From NCBI GenBank assembly GCA_919901895.1, contig CAKKQI010000421.1, forward strand, positions 1-17,808: 17,808 bases of DNA. Direction: 5' to 3'. Below the pieces are notes generated by a model. The model was not told the origin of the DNA. It searched no databases and saw nothing but the letters and a program-made list of their open reading frames with translations. Positions within the stretch are counted from its first letter, which is position 1. Every line of letters starts with the position of its first letter. The translations under genes were made by a program, and so were the position numbers. Source of the DNA: Candidatus Brocadiaceae bacterium (lineage in GTDB: Bacteria; Planctomycetota; MHYJ01; JACQXL01; CAKKQI01). This document shows positions 6,079-13,311 of the stretch, piece by piece.

Positions 6079-6151
6079 TAGTTAAAACTCAAGTTGACTG
6101 ACTTTTGTCTGATAGAGTCAACCAGCGGCTGACCCGTCCTTTGGCTGATAA

Positions 6152-6174
6152 CTAAATCATCAAAGATGATTTAG
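6152..6174. repeat. CTAAATCATC-AAA-GATGATTTAG hairpin over the nrnA-like stop codon
   Basis: This perfect 10-bp inverted repeat with a 3-base loop includes the TAA stop codon of the DHH gene (6171-6173). There is no following T-run on the minus strand, so it may protect the 3' end of the mRNA rather than terminate it. Confidence 0.6.
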
Positions 6175-7196
6175 AGGGGTTTAACATACTGACGGGCCTT
6201 GGAAATAAGCAACCGTTCGGCTTTTTTTAAAGAACCGGTCATGGTGCAACCGGACGCCCGGTAATGCCCCCCACCTCCAAAATGACCGGCTAATTTATTG
6301 GCATCAACCGGCGGCTCACTGCGAATGCTGATTTTTATCCGCAAGGGATCTTCGGCCGTCTCCCGGAAAAGAATCGCCACCACCACCGTTTTGATGGATT
6401 TAAGAACCTGAAGATATTCCTGTGAATCACGCGGGATCGTTCGGTGTTTTTTATACATCGCCCGGGTTAAGAATATCCAGGCAATCCGATTATTCTCGGC
6501 AAATTTCATTCGTTTGATACAATCATATTGCAATTTGATTTCGTCCGGCGTTTTATTATTATAAATGCTTTTCGTCACTTCCACCAGATTAACGCCCCGG
6601 CTTAAAAGGTCGCTGGCCATCAGATGACTGTAAGGTGTCGTGGAAGCAAAACGAAAATGACCGGTATCGGTAATCAGGGAAACATATAAATTTGTCGCGG
6701 TATTTTTATCAATCGGGATCCGCGCCGTTTTAATCAGCCGGTAAACCATTTCGCCGACCGAACTCATTTCCGGAGCAACCCAGTTAATGGCTCCGAAATT
6801 ATCGTTAGAAAGATGATGGTCAATATTAATAATCGGCCGGTGGGGCGGCAAAGCCAGCCGCATTTCCCCCAACCGCTCAAAACTGCCGGAATCAACCACA
6901 ATAATGGCATCGTAAGAAGACAGCAAGTGTTTAACTCCGTTGGCCACTTCCTGAATACCGGGCAGAAACATCAATTCTTTGGAAATGCCGCCGACATTGA
7001 CAATATGGGCGATTTTACCCATCCGGTTTAACATTGATTTAATGGCTAATTCCGAACCAACCGCATCGCCATCGCAACGGACATGCGTAGTGATTAAAAA
7101 CTTCTTGTGCTGTTTAATTAAATGGAGAATCTGCCGGATTACCGGGCGATAATTTTTTTTGACCCCGACGTTAAGTTGGGGCAGTGATATTTTCAT
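6171..7196 (-). CDS. nrnA: DHH/DHHA1 phosphoesterase, NrnA-like oligoribonuclease / pAp phosphatase
   Basis: This 341-residue cytosolic protein has the normal length for bacterial NrnA, which degrades 2-5 nt RNA (and in some species cyclic-dinucleotide products) and removes the 3' phosphate from pAp. The DHH domain shows metal-binding H38-x3-D42-x-D44 in THVRCDGDAVGS (the usual proline before the Asp is Cys here), IIVVDSGSFERLG, the DHH motif itself in NIDHHLSNDNFG, and SLITDTGHFRFASTTP. The C-terminal DHHA1 substrate domain has GHFGGGGHYRASGCTM. The ATG at 7196 lacks a recognisable ribosome-binding site. It is divergent from the FBP aldolase/phosphatase gene, with a 161-bp shared upstream region. 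The family call is firm; which substrate dominates cannot be told from sequence. Confidence 0.9.
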   Translation of the reverse strand: MKISLPQLNVGVKKNYRPVIRQILHLIKQHKKFLITTHVRCDGDAVGSELAIKSMLNRMGKIAHIVNVGGISKELMFLPGIQEVANGVKHLLSSYDAIIVVDSGSFERLGEMRLALPPHRPIINIDHHLSNDNFGAINWVAPEMSSVGEMVYRLIKTARIPIDKNTATNLYVSLITDTGHFRFASTTPYSHLMASDLLSRGVNLVEVTKSIYNNKTPDEIKLQYDCIKRMKFAENNRIAWIFLTRAMYKKHRTIPRDSQEYLQVLKSIKTVVVAILFRETAEDPLRIKISIRSEPPVDANKLAGHFGGGGHYRASGCTMTGSLKKAERLLISKARQYVKPL

Positions 7197-7287
7197 AAAA
7201 TGATAAAAGACTATGATTCCGGGAAGTATATCAAACCGCCCGAAAGCAATCCAGAAAAATATGTAATAATAATTTCTTTGAAATTAA

Positions 7288-7316
7288 TTGACAAGATGTT
7301 TTTAATACGATAAAAT
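7288..7316 (+). promoter_or_regulatory. Sigma-70-type promoter of the FBP aldolase/phosphatase gene
   Basis: TTGACA (7288-7293) matches the -35 consensus exactly and TAAAAT (7311-7316) is the -10 box, with a 17-bp spacer. The predicted leader is about 35 bases, with a GGGAGG ribosome-binding site (7347-7352) 5 bases before the ATG. It is the most canonical promoter in the window and suggests strong expression. Confidence 0.8.
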
Positions 7317-7357
7317 TTTCAAGTAACCTTTTAAAATTTTTAGACCGGGAGGTTTTT

Positions 7358-8458
7358 ATGGCGGAAAAAATAACGTTAAGCGTGATCAAGGCCGATGTCG
7401 GCGGTTATGTCGGTCATTCGGCGATGCATGATGATCTGGTCAATAAAGCGCGCGAATGCCTCGGCAAAGCCAAGGGTAAACTATTAATTGATTTCCACGT
7501 TACGTCCTGCGGCGACGACCTGGAATTAATTATGACGCATCAACTGGGCGAAGGAAACGAAAAAGTTCACAAATTGGCCTGGGATACTTTTGTCACCTGC
7601 ACCGCCGTGGCTAAGGAATTAAAATTATATGGGGCCGGCCAGGACCTTTTAGCCGACGCTTTCAGCGGAAACGTTAAAGGAATGGGGCCAGGAGTGGCGG
7701 AAATGGAATTTGTGGAACGGACCAGCGAACCGATTCTTATTTTTATGGCTGATAAAACTTCGCCGGGCGCCTGGAACCTGCCTCTCTACCGCATTTTTGC
7801 CGACCCTTTTACCACGGCCGGATTGGTAATTGATCCGAAAATCCATGACGGGTTTAAATTTGAAATTCTTGATGTACTGGAAAATAAATCCTTGACTTTA
7901 GCCTGCCCGGAAGAGATGTATGATTTGCTGGTTTTCCTAGGCGCCCCGAGCCGGTATATGGTCAGCCGAATTTTCCGTAAAACCGACAATGAAATTGCCG
8001 CCACCGCTTCCACCCAAAAATTGAGTTTAATTGCCGGCGAATACGTCGGTAAGGACGATCCGGTGATGATCAGCCGTTCGCAAAGCGGTTTCCCGGCCGT
8101 CGGTGAAGTACTGGAAGGATTTTCTTTTCCCCACACCGTGGCCGGCTGGATGAGAGGGTCTCATCACGGCCCTTTAATGCCGGTAAGTTTTAAAGAAGCC
8201 ACGCCGACCAGGTTTGACGGACCGCCTCGCGTTATCTGCGCCGGCTTCCAACTGGCTAACGGAAAATTAATCGGGCCGAGAGATATGTTTGATGACATCA
8301 GTTTTGATGAAACCAGACGTCTGGCTAACCAAATGGCCGATTATCTTAGGCGCCACGGACCTTTTGAACCGCACCGCTTACCCCTGGAAGAAATGGAATA
8401 CACCACGTTTCCCAAGGTAATGGAAAAATTGGCCGGCCGGTTTAAAAAAATGAGCTGA
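7358..8458 (+). CDS. fbp: Bifunctional fructose-1,6-bisphosphate aldolase/phosphatase (archaeal type)
   Basis: This single-domain cytosolic enzyme condenses DHAP and glyceraldehyde-3-phosphate to FBP and then hydrolyses it to fructose-6-phosphate, which makes it a one-way gluconeogenic enzyme. At 366 residues it has the family length. The known catalytic residues fall at the expected positions: metal-binding D13, H20, D53 and D54 (ADVGGYVGH, SCGDDLE), the Schiff-base lysine K232 with Y229, D233 and D234 in EYVGKDD, and Y348 in MEYTTF near the C-terminus. QSGFPAVGEVLEG and GWMRGSHHGPLMP are also typical. It is widespread in Archaea and found in scattered deep-branching or candidate-phylum bacteria. 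It has its own promoter and Shine-Dalgarno site, and the zinc-ribbon gene follows with a separate promoter. Base composition matches its neighbours, so any transfer was not recent. Confidence 0.96.
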   Translation: MAEKITLSVIKADVGGYVGHSAMHDDLVNKARECLGKAKGKLLIDFHVTSCGDDLELIMTHQLGEGNEKVHKLAWDTFVTCTAVAKELKLYGAGQDLLADAFSGNVKGMGPGVAEMEFVERTSEPILIFMADKTSPGAWNLPLYRIFADPFTTAGLVIDPKIHDGFKFEILDVLENKSLTLACPEEMYDLLVFLGAPSRYMVSRIFRKTDNEIAATASTQKLSLIAGEYVGKDDPVMISRSQSGFPAVGEVLEGFSFPHTVAGWMRGSHHGPLMPVSFKEATPTRFDGPPRVICAGFQLANGKLIGPRDMFDDISFDETRRLANQMADYLRRHGPFEPHRLPLEEMEYTTFPKVMEKLAGRFKKMS

Positions 8459-8477
8459 ATATTTTTGTGTGTTTTTC

Positions 8478-8505
8478 TTGACATTGCAATTTATAATACT
8501 ATGAT
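8478..8505 (+). promoter_or_regulatory. Sigma-70-type promoter of the zinc-ribbon gene
   Basis: TTGACA (8478-8483) and TATGAT (8500-8505) with a 16-bp spacer lie about 60 bp before the ATG. An AGGAG (8551-8555) ribosome-binding site precedes the ATG by 10 bases. Confidence 0.7.
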
Positions 8506-8565
8506 AGGACGATTAGTTACAGGTTTATTGTTTTTTTTGGGATTATAGAAAGGAGTTGGGATACT

Positions 8566-8859
8566 ATGGCATCTCTGGAAGATAGAACCCTGAAGTGTAC
8601 GGACTGCGGAGAAGGTTTTGTGTTTACGGTGGACGAACAGAAATTCCACCAGGAAAAAGGCTATACCAACGAGCCGAAACGTTGCCTTAAATGCCGGGAG
8701 GTACGCCGAAATAAATATAGCGAACGCACGCGGACGGACGTAACCTGCGATTCCTGCGGAAAACCTACGGTTGTCCCGTTTAAACCGACTCAGAACAAGC
8801 CGGTTTATTGCGATATCTGTTTCGCTAAAAATAAACAGAAAGAAACAGAACAAGTTTAA
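8566..8859 (+). CDS. Small double zinc-ribbon protein (zf-trcl plus CxxC-x17-CxxC)
   Basis: This is a 97-residue protein with two cysteine-rich modules. The first is C-x2-C, 25 residues, C-x2-C (KCTDCGEGF...RCLKCR), as in the zf-trcl probable zinc-ribbon family. The second is C-x2-C, 17 residues, C-x2-C (TCDSCGKP...YCDICF), matching the described CxxC-x17-CxxC domain. Each presumably binds one Zn2+. The basic linker (REVRRNKYSER) would suit contact with nucleic acid. The molecular role of these proteins is not established; they are frequent in candidate phyla and Chloroflexi. It has a promoter and Shine-Dalgarno site of its own and lies just before the gene for ribosomal protein S21, hinting at a link with translation or RNA, which is only inference. 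Confidence 0.85.
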   Translation: MASLEDRTLKCTDCGEGFVFTVDEQKFHQEKGYTNEPKRCLKCREVRRNKYSERTRTDVTCDSCGKPTVVPFKPTQNKPVYCDICFAKNKQKETEQV

Positions 8860-8872
8860 TTAAATTTTTTAC

Positions 8873-8921
8873 TACCCGGGAGGGCGATGAAAATTACTCT
8901 CCCGGGTAAATCCCGCCCTTT
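8873..8921 (+). promoter_or_regulatory. Structured leader upstream of rpsU with two exclusive hairpins
   Basis: TACCCGGGAG (8873-8882) pairs perfectly with CTCCCGGGTA (8899-8908) around a 16-base loop. Alternatively AGGGCG (8881-8886) can pair with CGCCCT (8914-8919), followed by TTTT. The two pairings share bases 8881-8882 and cross each other. No ordinary T-rich terminator follows the first hairpin. It lies between the zinc-ribbon stop and the S21 start and may attenuate transcription or control S21 translation. Confidence 0.5.
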
Positions 8922-8971
8922 TGGACGAATTGCACCCAAAAGAGTGGGGTAAATATTACGATGTCTTAACT

Positions 8972-9235
8972 ATGGCCAAGATAAAAGTTAAAGTGGAAGG
9001 GTCAATTGAACATGCCTTAAGGCAATTCAAAAAAAAATGTATTGATGCCGGCTTGTTTATGGATATCAAACGGAATGCCTTCTACGAAAAACCCAGCGAA
9101 ACCAGAAGAAGACAGGAAATAAAACGGGCCAAAACAATCAAAGATAGCATCCGCGCAGCCCGTGGTCTCCGCCCCCGCCTGTTAAAAAAAGATCTCAAAG
9201 GAAAACGATTCTCCGGCCGACCCCGTTCTTGGTAA
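8972..9235 (+). CDS. rpsU: 30S ribosomal protein S21
   Basis: S21 binds the 30S platform near the anti-Shine-Dalgarno end of 16S rRNA and helps initiation. The 87-residue product begins MAKIKVKVEGSIEHALRQFKKKCIDAGL and continues with the family helix IKRNAFYEKPSETRRRQEIKRAK, followed by a very basic tail. Typical bacterial S21 has about 58-70 residues, so the tail is slightly extended. The ATG at 8972 is chosen because S21 homology starts there; the frame stays open upstream to a TTG at 8921, but those residues do not look like S21. No Shine-Dalgarno site precedes 8972, which is notable for a ribosomal protein gene and points to unusual initiation. It probably shares a transcript with the zinc-ribbon gene through the structured leader. 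Confidence 0.88.
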   Translation: MAKIKVKVEGSIEHALRQFKKKCIDAGLFMDIKRNAFYEKPSETRRRQEIKRAKTIKDSIRAARGLRPRLLKKDLKGKRFSGRPRSW

Positions 9236-9479
9236 GCCCCGCCGGAAATATCTTTAAATTAAGAGACTCTAACAAAACTGTGCTTTTTATAATTTCCGCT
9301 CATTCTGTCATTCCTGCTTTATAGCCTGTGTCATAATTAGCATTTTTAGAGGATCCATTACTTATATTGATTTCTACGCCAAATAAACTAGATAGGCAGA
9401 CTGTCTAAAAAGTAACGATTCCAAAGCAAGAATTAATGTATTGCTTTTCATCTTAAATATATGCGTAGCTGGTGCGCCC

Positions 9480-9497
9480 GTCCCGCCCAAGCGGGAC
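9480..9497. repeat. GTCCCGC-CCAA-GCGGGAC palindrome
   Basis: This perfect 7-bp inverted repeat with a 4-base loop has the same arms as the palindromes at 3265-3282 and 5951-5969. Confidence 0.65.
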
Positions 9498-9573
9498 CGG
9501 GGTTCCTTGCTGGAAAGAGTGCGGCTCCCTTGACTTAACCCAGTCTCTTACATCGTGGTTCAACAATCTTAAT

Positions 9574-9643
9574 TTATTTCATTATTTTATTGACTAGTTT
9601 ATACATTATTTAGTATTCTATTACTCTTTTATTAATGAAATAA
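9574..9643 (+). promoter_or_regulatory. hppA promoter flanked by an 11-bp inverted repeat
   Basis: TTGACT (9590-9595) and TATTCT (9614-9619) with an 18-bp spacer form a plausible sigma-70 promoter about 90 bp before hppA. TTATTTCATTA (9574-9584) and its exact complement TAATGAAATAA (9633-9643) bracket it. This is a possible two-site operator, though A/T-rich sequence makes chance repeats likelier. Confidence 0.45.
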
Positions 9644-9715
9644 TAGAAATACAGAGCCTACTCCATCCCGCCAAGCGGGGCTGCGAAGGTTAGAAAAGAA
9701 AGGAACAGTGAAAGT

Positions 9716-12193
9716 ATGCTGAAGAAGAACTCGCGGAAAAGCCTGTTTTTGGTCGGGGTATTATTTTTATTACTTGCCGGCGCCGTTGTTTATGGACAGC
9801 CGGCCGCTTCTTCTGAAACCGGTCAGACCGGTTTTCAATTCTTTTCCTTTATGAAAGGCGACCAGTTTACCACCTTAGAGCAATTCGCCCTCTGGGGAAT
9901 CCTCGGCGTGGCGCTTCTGGGATTGCTTTACGCCGGATTCTTGATGTGGCAAATTATGGGTGAGGATAAAGGCACCGCGAAGATGCAAGAGATTGCCGGC
10001 GCCATCCGGAGCGGCGCCAATGCCTACCTGCGCCGCCAGTTTAAGGCGATTGTTTTCCTCGTGATGCTCCTGACCGCGGCTTTATATTTTACCGTCGGAG
10101 AACAGCATATTGCCGTCGGCCGCGCCTGCGCCTTTTTGATGGGTGCTGTTTTTTCCGCCACGGTTGGATTCGTCGGGATGAACCTGGCCGTCCAGGGTAA
10201 TGTCCGGGTCGCAGCGGCGGCCAGGATTTCTTTCGGCAAAGCCCTGAAAATCGCCTACCGGACCGGCACCATTACCGGAATGCTAACGGATGGTCTGGGG
10301 CTTTTCGGCGGGACGGTTATATTTATGATGTACGGGGAACAGGCTTATGAAGTTCTCCTTGGATTCGGTTTCGGCGGAACATTGCTGGCGCTCTTTATGA
10401 GGGTGGGCGGCGGTATTTTCACCAAAGCGGCTGATGTCGGAGCTGACCTGGTCGGTAAATTGGAAAAAGGCATTCCTGAAGATGACCCGCGCAATCCGGC
10501 AACCATTGCTGATAATGTCGGCGATAATGTCGGCGACTGCGCCGGAATGGCCGCAGATATATTTGAATCGTATGAGGTAACTATGGTAGCCGCAATGATT
10601 CTCGGCTGGGCATCATTCGGACATCAAGGAGTTATTTTTCCGCTACTCGTCCGCGCCGTGGGCGTTATCAGTTCCATTATCGGGACTTATGCAGTCCGGA
10701 CCAGCGATGTGATGCGCAATGCCATGCGCGCTATTAATACCGGTTTTATTATTTCCGCGATTATTTCCATTATCGGGTTCTGCGTAATCGGCTTTTACTA
10801 TTTTAGGTTTACCGAAGCAAATACCGCTATCTGGCCCGTGGTTAAAGACCTGCCTTTCTGGCTTAATTTCGGAATTGTCGGATTGGATATGCGTCCGGTC
10901 TGGACCACAATGATAGGGATTATATTAGCGATTTGTATTAATCGGATGACCGAGTATTTTACGGATACAGGCAAGCCGCCGGTCAAAGCGATTGCCCGTT
11001 CCACCCAGACCGGTCATGCCACAACAATTATTACAGGGCTGGCCGTCGGTTACGAAAGCACGGTTTGGGCGATTATGCTGATTGCCGGTGCAATCGGCGC
11101 TTCAGCGCTTATTTATGCCGGTTCAAGTCCGATTTTTATTGCCTACGGAGTTGCTATGTGCGGTATCGGAATGTTGACACTTACCGGTAATAATATTTCA
11201 ATGGACGTATTCGGACCTGTTGCGGACAATGCCAACGGCATCGGCGAGATGGCTCATCTGGAACCACAGGCGCGGCAGACCCTGGCTGACCTTGATGCGG
11301 TCGGCAATACTACCAAGGCGATTACTAAAGGCGTGGCAATCGGTTCCGCGGTTATCGCAGCCGTTGCCTTGTTTAATTCATATATCACTTCTATTGCCTC
11401 AGGCGGAATGGGCGAAGCGGCCAATGTTCCGGAGAAAATCAAGGAAATTATTACCGGATTATTGAATGTGGCTGACCCGATCTTGTTTATCGGTATCCTG
11501 ATCGGGGGCGCTATCCCTTGGCTTTTTAGTTCATTAACTATCCGGGCGGTTGGAAGAGCGGCCTTCCTGATTGTCCACGAAGTGCGCGAACAGTTTAAGG
11601 ATAAAGAAATCTGGGAAGGCAAAAAACTTCCTGATTATGCCAGAGTCGTTTCTATCTGCACCGCAGCCGCCCAGAAGGAATTAGTCGGACCCGGACTGCT
11701 TGCGGTTTTAGCGCCTTTGTTGGTCGGACTGGGATTAGGTGTGATTGGTTTAGCCGGATTCTTGGTTGGAATGATACTTTCAGGCCAGTTGCTTGCCGTC
11801 TTTATGGCTAATGCAGGCGGTGCCTGGGATAATGCCAAGAAGACCATTGAAGACGGGCTTTACGGCGGCAAAGGGTCGGAAGCGCATAAGGCCTCCATTA
11901 CCGGCGATACGGTCGGCGACCCGTTAAAAGATACGGCTGGTCCGTCTTTGAACCCGTTGATTAAAGTGATGAATATGGTGGCGCTTTTGTCTATTCCGAT
12001 TATCCTGCCTTTTGACAAGAAGGTGCTGGATTTACTGCATAGTAACGGCGCGGCAAAGAATGTGGAATTACAGTCGTTCGGAATAATTCCGATTCTGGCA
12101 ATTGTGATTGGCGTTACGGTTATCGGATGGGTCCTCTGGCAAAGCAAACGTGAAACCGCTGAAATGAAACAGATGGACGCGTCCAGCACATAA
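9716..12193 (+). CDS. hppA: K+-independent membrane-bound proton-translocating pyrophosphatase
   Basis: This inner-membrane pump couples PPi hydrolysis to H+ export. Substrate-binding motifs are present: DVGADLVGK near residues 240-248, the acidic IPEDDPRNPATIADNVGDNVGD following it, and GDTVGDPLKDTAGPSLNPLIKV near 730-750, with about sixteen membrane helices overall. The cation-site motif reads GNTTKAITKG with lysine at residue 534. This lysine replaces the alanine of K+-dependent enzymes, and an Ala-to-Lys change at this site is known to abolish K+ dependence, so a K+-independent pump is predicted. At 825 residues it is longer than the usual 660-770, partly because of an N-terminal signal-like helix (residues 8-27) and a linker before the first conserved helix. 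An AAGGAA ribosome-binding site lies about 10 bases upstream. It is convergent with the sdh operon. Confidence 0.96.
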   Translation: MLKKNSRKSLFLVGVLFLLLAGAVVYGQPAASSETGQTGFQFFSFMKGDQFTTLEQFALWGILGVALLGLLYAGFLMWQIMGEDKGTAKMQEIAGAIRSGANAYLRRQFKAIVFLVMLLTAALYFTVGEQHIAVGRACAFLMGAVFSATVGFVGMNLAVQGNVRVAAAARISFGKALKIAYRTGTITGMLTDGLGLFGGTVIFMMYGEQAYEVLLGFGFGGTLLALFMRVGGGIFTKAADVGADLVGKLEKGIPEDDPRNPATIADNVGDNVGDCAGMAADIFESYEVTMVAAMILGWASFGHQGVIFPLLVRAVGVISSIIGTYAVRTSDVMRNAMRAINTGFIISAIISIIGFCVIGFYYFRFTEANTAIWPVVKDLPFWLNFGIVGLDMRPVWTTMIGIILAICINRMTEYFTDTGKPPVKAIARSTQTGHATTIITGLAVGYESTVWAIMLIAGAIGASALIYAGSSPIFIAYGVAMCGIGMLTLTGNNISMDVFGPVADNANGIGEMAHLEPQARQTLADLDAVGNTTKAITKGVAIGSAVIAAVALFNSYITSIASGGMGEAANVPEKIKEIITGLLNVADPILFIGILIGGAIPWLFSSLTIRAVGRAAFLIVHEVREQFKDKEIWEGKKLPDYARVVSICTAAAQKELVGPGLLAVLAPLLVGLGLGVIGLAGFLVGMILSGQLLAVFMANAGGAWDNAKKTIEDGLYGGKGSEAHKASITGDTVGDPLKDTAGPSLNPLIKVMNMVALLSIPIILPFDKKVLDLLHSNGAAKNVELQSFGIIPILAIVIGVTVIGWVLWQSKRETAEMKQMDASST

Positions 12194-12247
12194 ATTAGGT
12201 GCTTGGTAATTATTTAGTCAATTGAAGTGAAATGAGAAGAATTGTCG

Positions 12248-12263
12248 CCCCACCTAGGCGGGG
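12248..12263. repeat. GC palindrome between convergent hppA and lipoprotein genes
   Basis: Read on the minus strand, CCCCGCCTAGGTGGGG is an inverted repeat with one G-T wobble, flanked by GTGA and CGAC. It sits in the 81-bp gap between two converging genes, where a terminator is expected, but no T-run follows on either strand. Confidence 0.5.
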
Positions 12264-12274
12264 TCACCCTGAAT

Positions 12275-12826
12275 TCATTTTATAACAGTACTGACTTCAT
12301 CACCCAGTTGCAATTGTTTTAAGGCGTTTAAATCGGGGCACCGGCCGATGGCCCAGTCTTTTTCAACCGAATTGATTAACATTTTGCCGATCATTTGATT
12401 GCCGCGATAAATATTCAGCCCCATTCCCTGGATCACCCCGGCCTCTTTACCAACGGAAATGATAATTAAATTCTGGTCGGCATTAATGGCTTTGATTTTT
12501 CCTTTGATTGTAGCGGATGATATCGGAACGGAAGACAGGTCGCCTAAATATTTTGCGCGCAATTCAAAATTTTCTTTCTCCAACCGCTCGTTTTCTTTTA
12601 AAAAGCGTCCTATTTCTTGGCGATCTTGTTCGTTTTTAGCTTGGGCCAACCGCAGGTCATCCTCTAACTTTTTTTTCTGGATAAGCAGTTTGGTAATTTC
12701 CGTCTTATACTTTTCATCAACTTTGCTACCGACCTGGCTGCCTTTCTCAGGCGAAACCGAACAGGCGGGCAAAAAAATCAGGTTAATAATGCAAAACGCT
12801 AAAAATAATATTGTATTTTTCGCCAT
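12275..12826 (-). CDS. Coiled-coil lipoprotein with a C-terminal beta domain, function unknown
   Basis: This 183-residue protein starts with a lipoprotein signal peptide ending in FLPAC (lipidated Cys at residue 22), so it should be anchored in a membrane facing the periplasm. Residues 40-95 form a strongly charged coiled coil (LIQKKKLEDDLRLAQAKNEQ and on). Residues 105-180 form a compact domain (KGKIKAINADQNLIIISVGK, then IQGMGLNIYRGNQMIGK and a final LGDEVSTV) resembling the small beta-rich domains at the end of MreC-like and planctomycete secreted proteins. That resemblance is from memory only. No enzyme motif is visible. It follows the four-helix protein by 41 bp on the same strand, so it may be the last gene of the sdh operon, or it may have its own weak promoter in that gap. 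Confidence 0.7.
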   Translation of the reverse strand: MAKNTILFLAFCIINLIFLPACSVSPEKGSQVGSKVDEKYKTEITKLLIQKKKLEDDLRLAQAKNEQDRQEIGRFLKENERLEKENFELRAKYLGDLSSVPISSATIKGKIKAINADQNLIIISVGKEAGVIQGMGLNIYRGNQMIGKMLINSVEKDWAIGRCPDLNALKQLQLGDEVSTVIK

Positions 12827-12867
12827 TGATAGAAGTATATCAATTATTCATATCAACGCAATAAAAA

Positions 12868-13311
12868 TTACCGGTATTTTATAATTGCGCCTAGAATAAT
12901 GCAGCCTGATATAAAAAACATAACCGCCCAGAGGACGGCTCCAATTAAAAAACCCGGACCTTCGCCGGCCGGCAAGCCGAAAGAAAAAATAATTCCGATG
13001 GTCGCGGCAACCAGTAAGTAAATCCCAAAAATTAAACTTGCCCCCCGGCTGACCGACCGGATTTTTTCAAACAGCGGTTTGGGGTGTTTGAAAACGAACG
13101 GCTCCAGGAAGATACCCGTCATATTAAAAACGATGGCGGATGAACCTAACAGGGCTGCCAGGGCGCTAAAAAAATCAAAAAGATTTTGCCCCCCCCATAG
13201 GCGGGAATGGGATAATAAAAAATCGCCGCTTTTGAAAATAAAAACCGGGCCGAGCAATCCGTTGATGATGACAATAAATTTATTAAAAAGCGATAATTCT
13301 TTAAAATTCAT
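12868..13311 (-). CDS. Four-helix membrane protein at the end of the sdh operon, function unknown
   Basis: This is a 147-residue protein with four predicted membrane helices (about residues 10-30, 45-68, 88-112 and 118-143) and a short cytoplasmic C-terminal KYR. I do not recognise the family. Its start overlaps the sdhB stop in an ATGA arrangement (13308-13311), so it is translationally coupled to SdhB, which suggests an accessory role for the Sdh complex or an adjacent electron-transfer step; this is inference. No haem-ligand histidine pattern like that of the Sdh anchors is evident. A run of eight G (minus strand; 13189-13196) in the codons for LWGGQ could be prone to slippage. The TTCCCGCCTATGGGG context resembles the window's GC palindromes. 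Confidence 0.75.
   Translation of the reverse strand: MNFKELSLFNKFIVIINGLLGPVFIFKSGDFLLSHSRLWGGQNLFDFFSALAALLGSSAIVFNMTGIFLEPFVFKHPKPLFEKIRSVSRGASLIFGIYLLVAATIGIIFSFGLPAGEGPGFLIGAVLWAVMFFISGCIILGAIIKYR

Larger units (their letters stand above)
9236..9715. other. 480-bp non-coding spacer between rpsU and hppA
   Basis: I see no gene here. It contains a weak A/T hairpin AAAGCAA-n11-TTGCTTT (9423-9447), a GTCCCGC-CCAA-GCGGGAC palindrome (9480-9497), a predicted hppA promoter (9590-9619) enclosed by an 11-bp inverted repeat, and a CCCGC-CAA-GCGGG palindrome near 9667-9679 preceded by AGAGCCTA, which resembles the left end of element E1. It starts A/T-rich with no sign of coding periodicity. Confidence 0.6.

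Noticed and set aside
7200..7313. A 37-codon plus-strand frame (MIKDYDSGKYIKPP...) in the nrnA-fbp spacer
   Set aside because: It runs into the fbp promoter, has no ribosome-binding site and matches nothing I recognise; the residues look plausible but it is too short to support.
8887..8952. A 21-codon frame (MKITLPGKSRPFGRIAPKRVG) in the rpsU leader
   Set aside because: The GGAGG before it is only three bases from the ATG and is locked in a hairpin. It is kept as part of the rpsU leader finding, not as a gene.
8921..8971. A TTG start 17 codons upstream for rpsU
   Set aside because: S21 homology begins at MAKIKVKVEG; the added residues are unlike S21 and have no better ribosome-binding site.
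9465..9500. A tRNA-like 3' end (GGGCGCACCA) on the minus strand
   Set aside because: No matching acceptor 5' half, T-loop or anticodon arm is found; the preceding stem is a GTCCCGC palindrome.
9260..9550. A 9-bp inverted repeat TAAGAGACT / AGTCTCTTA spanning most of the rpsU-hppA spacer
   Set aside because: One 9-bp match across a 290-bp span is within what chance can give, and the interior lacks the hairpin layout of the other elements.
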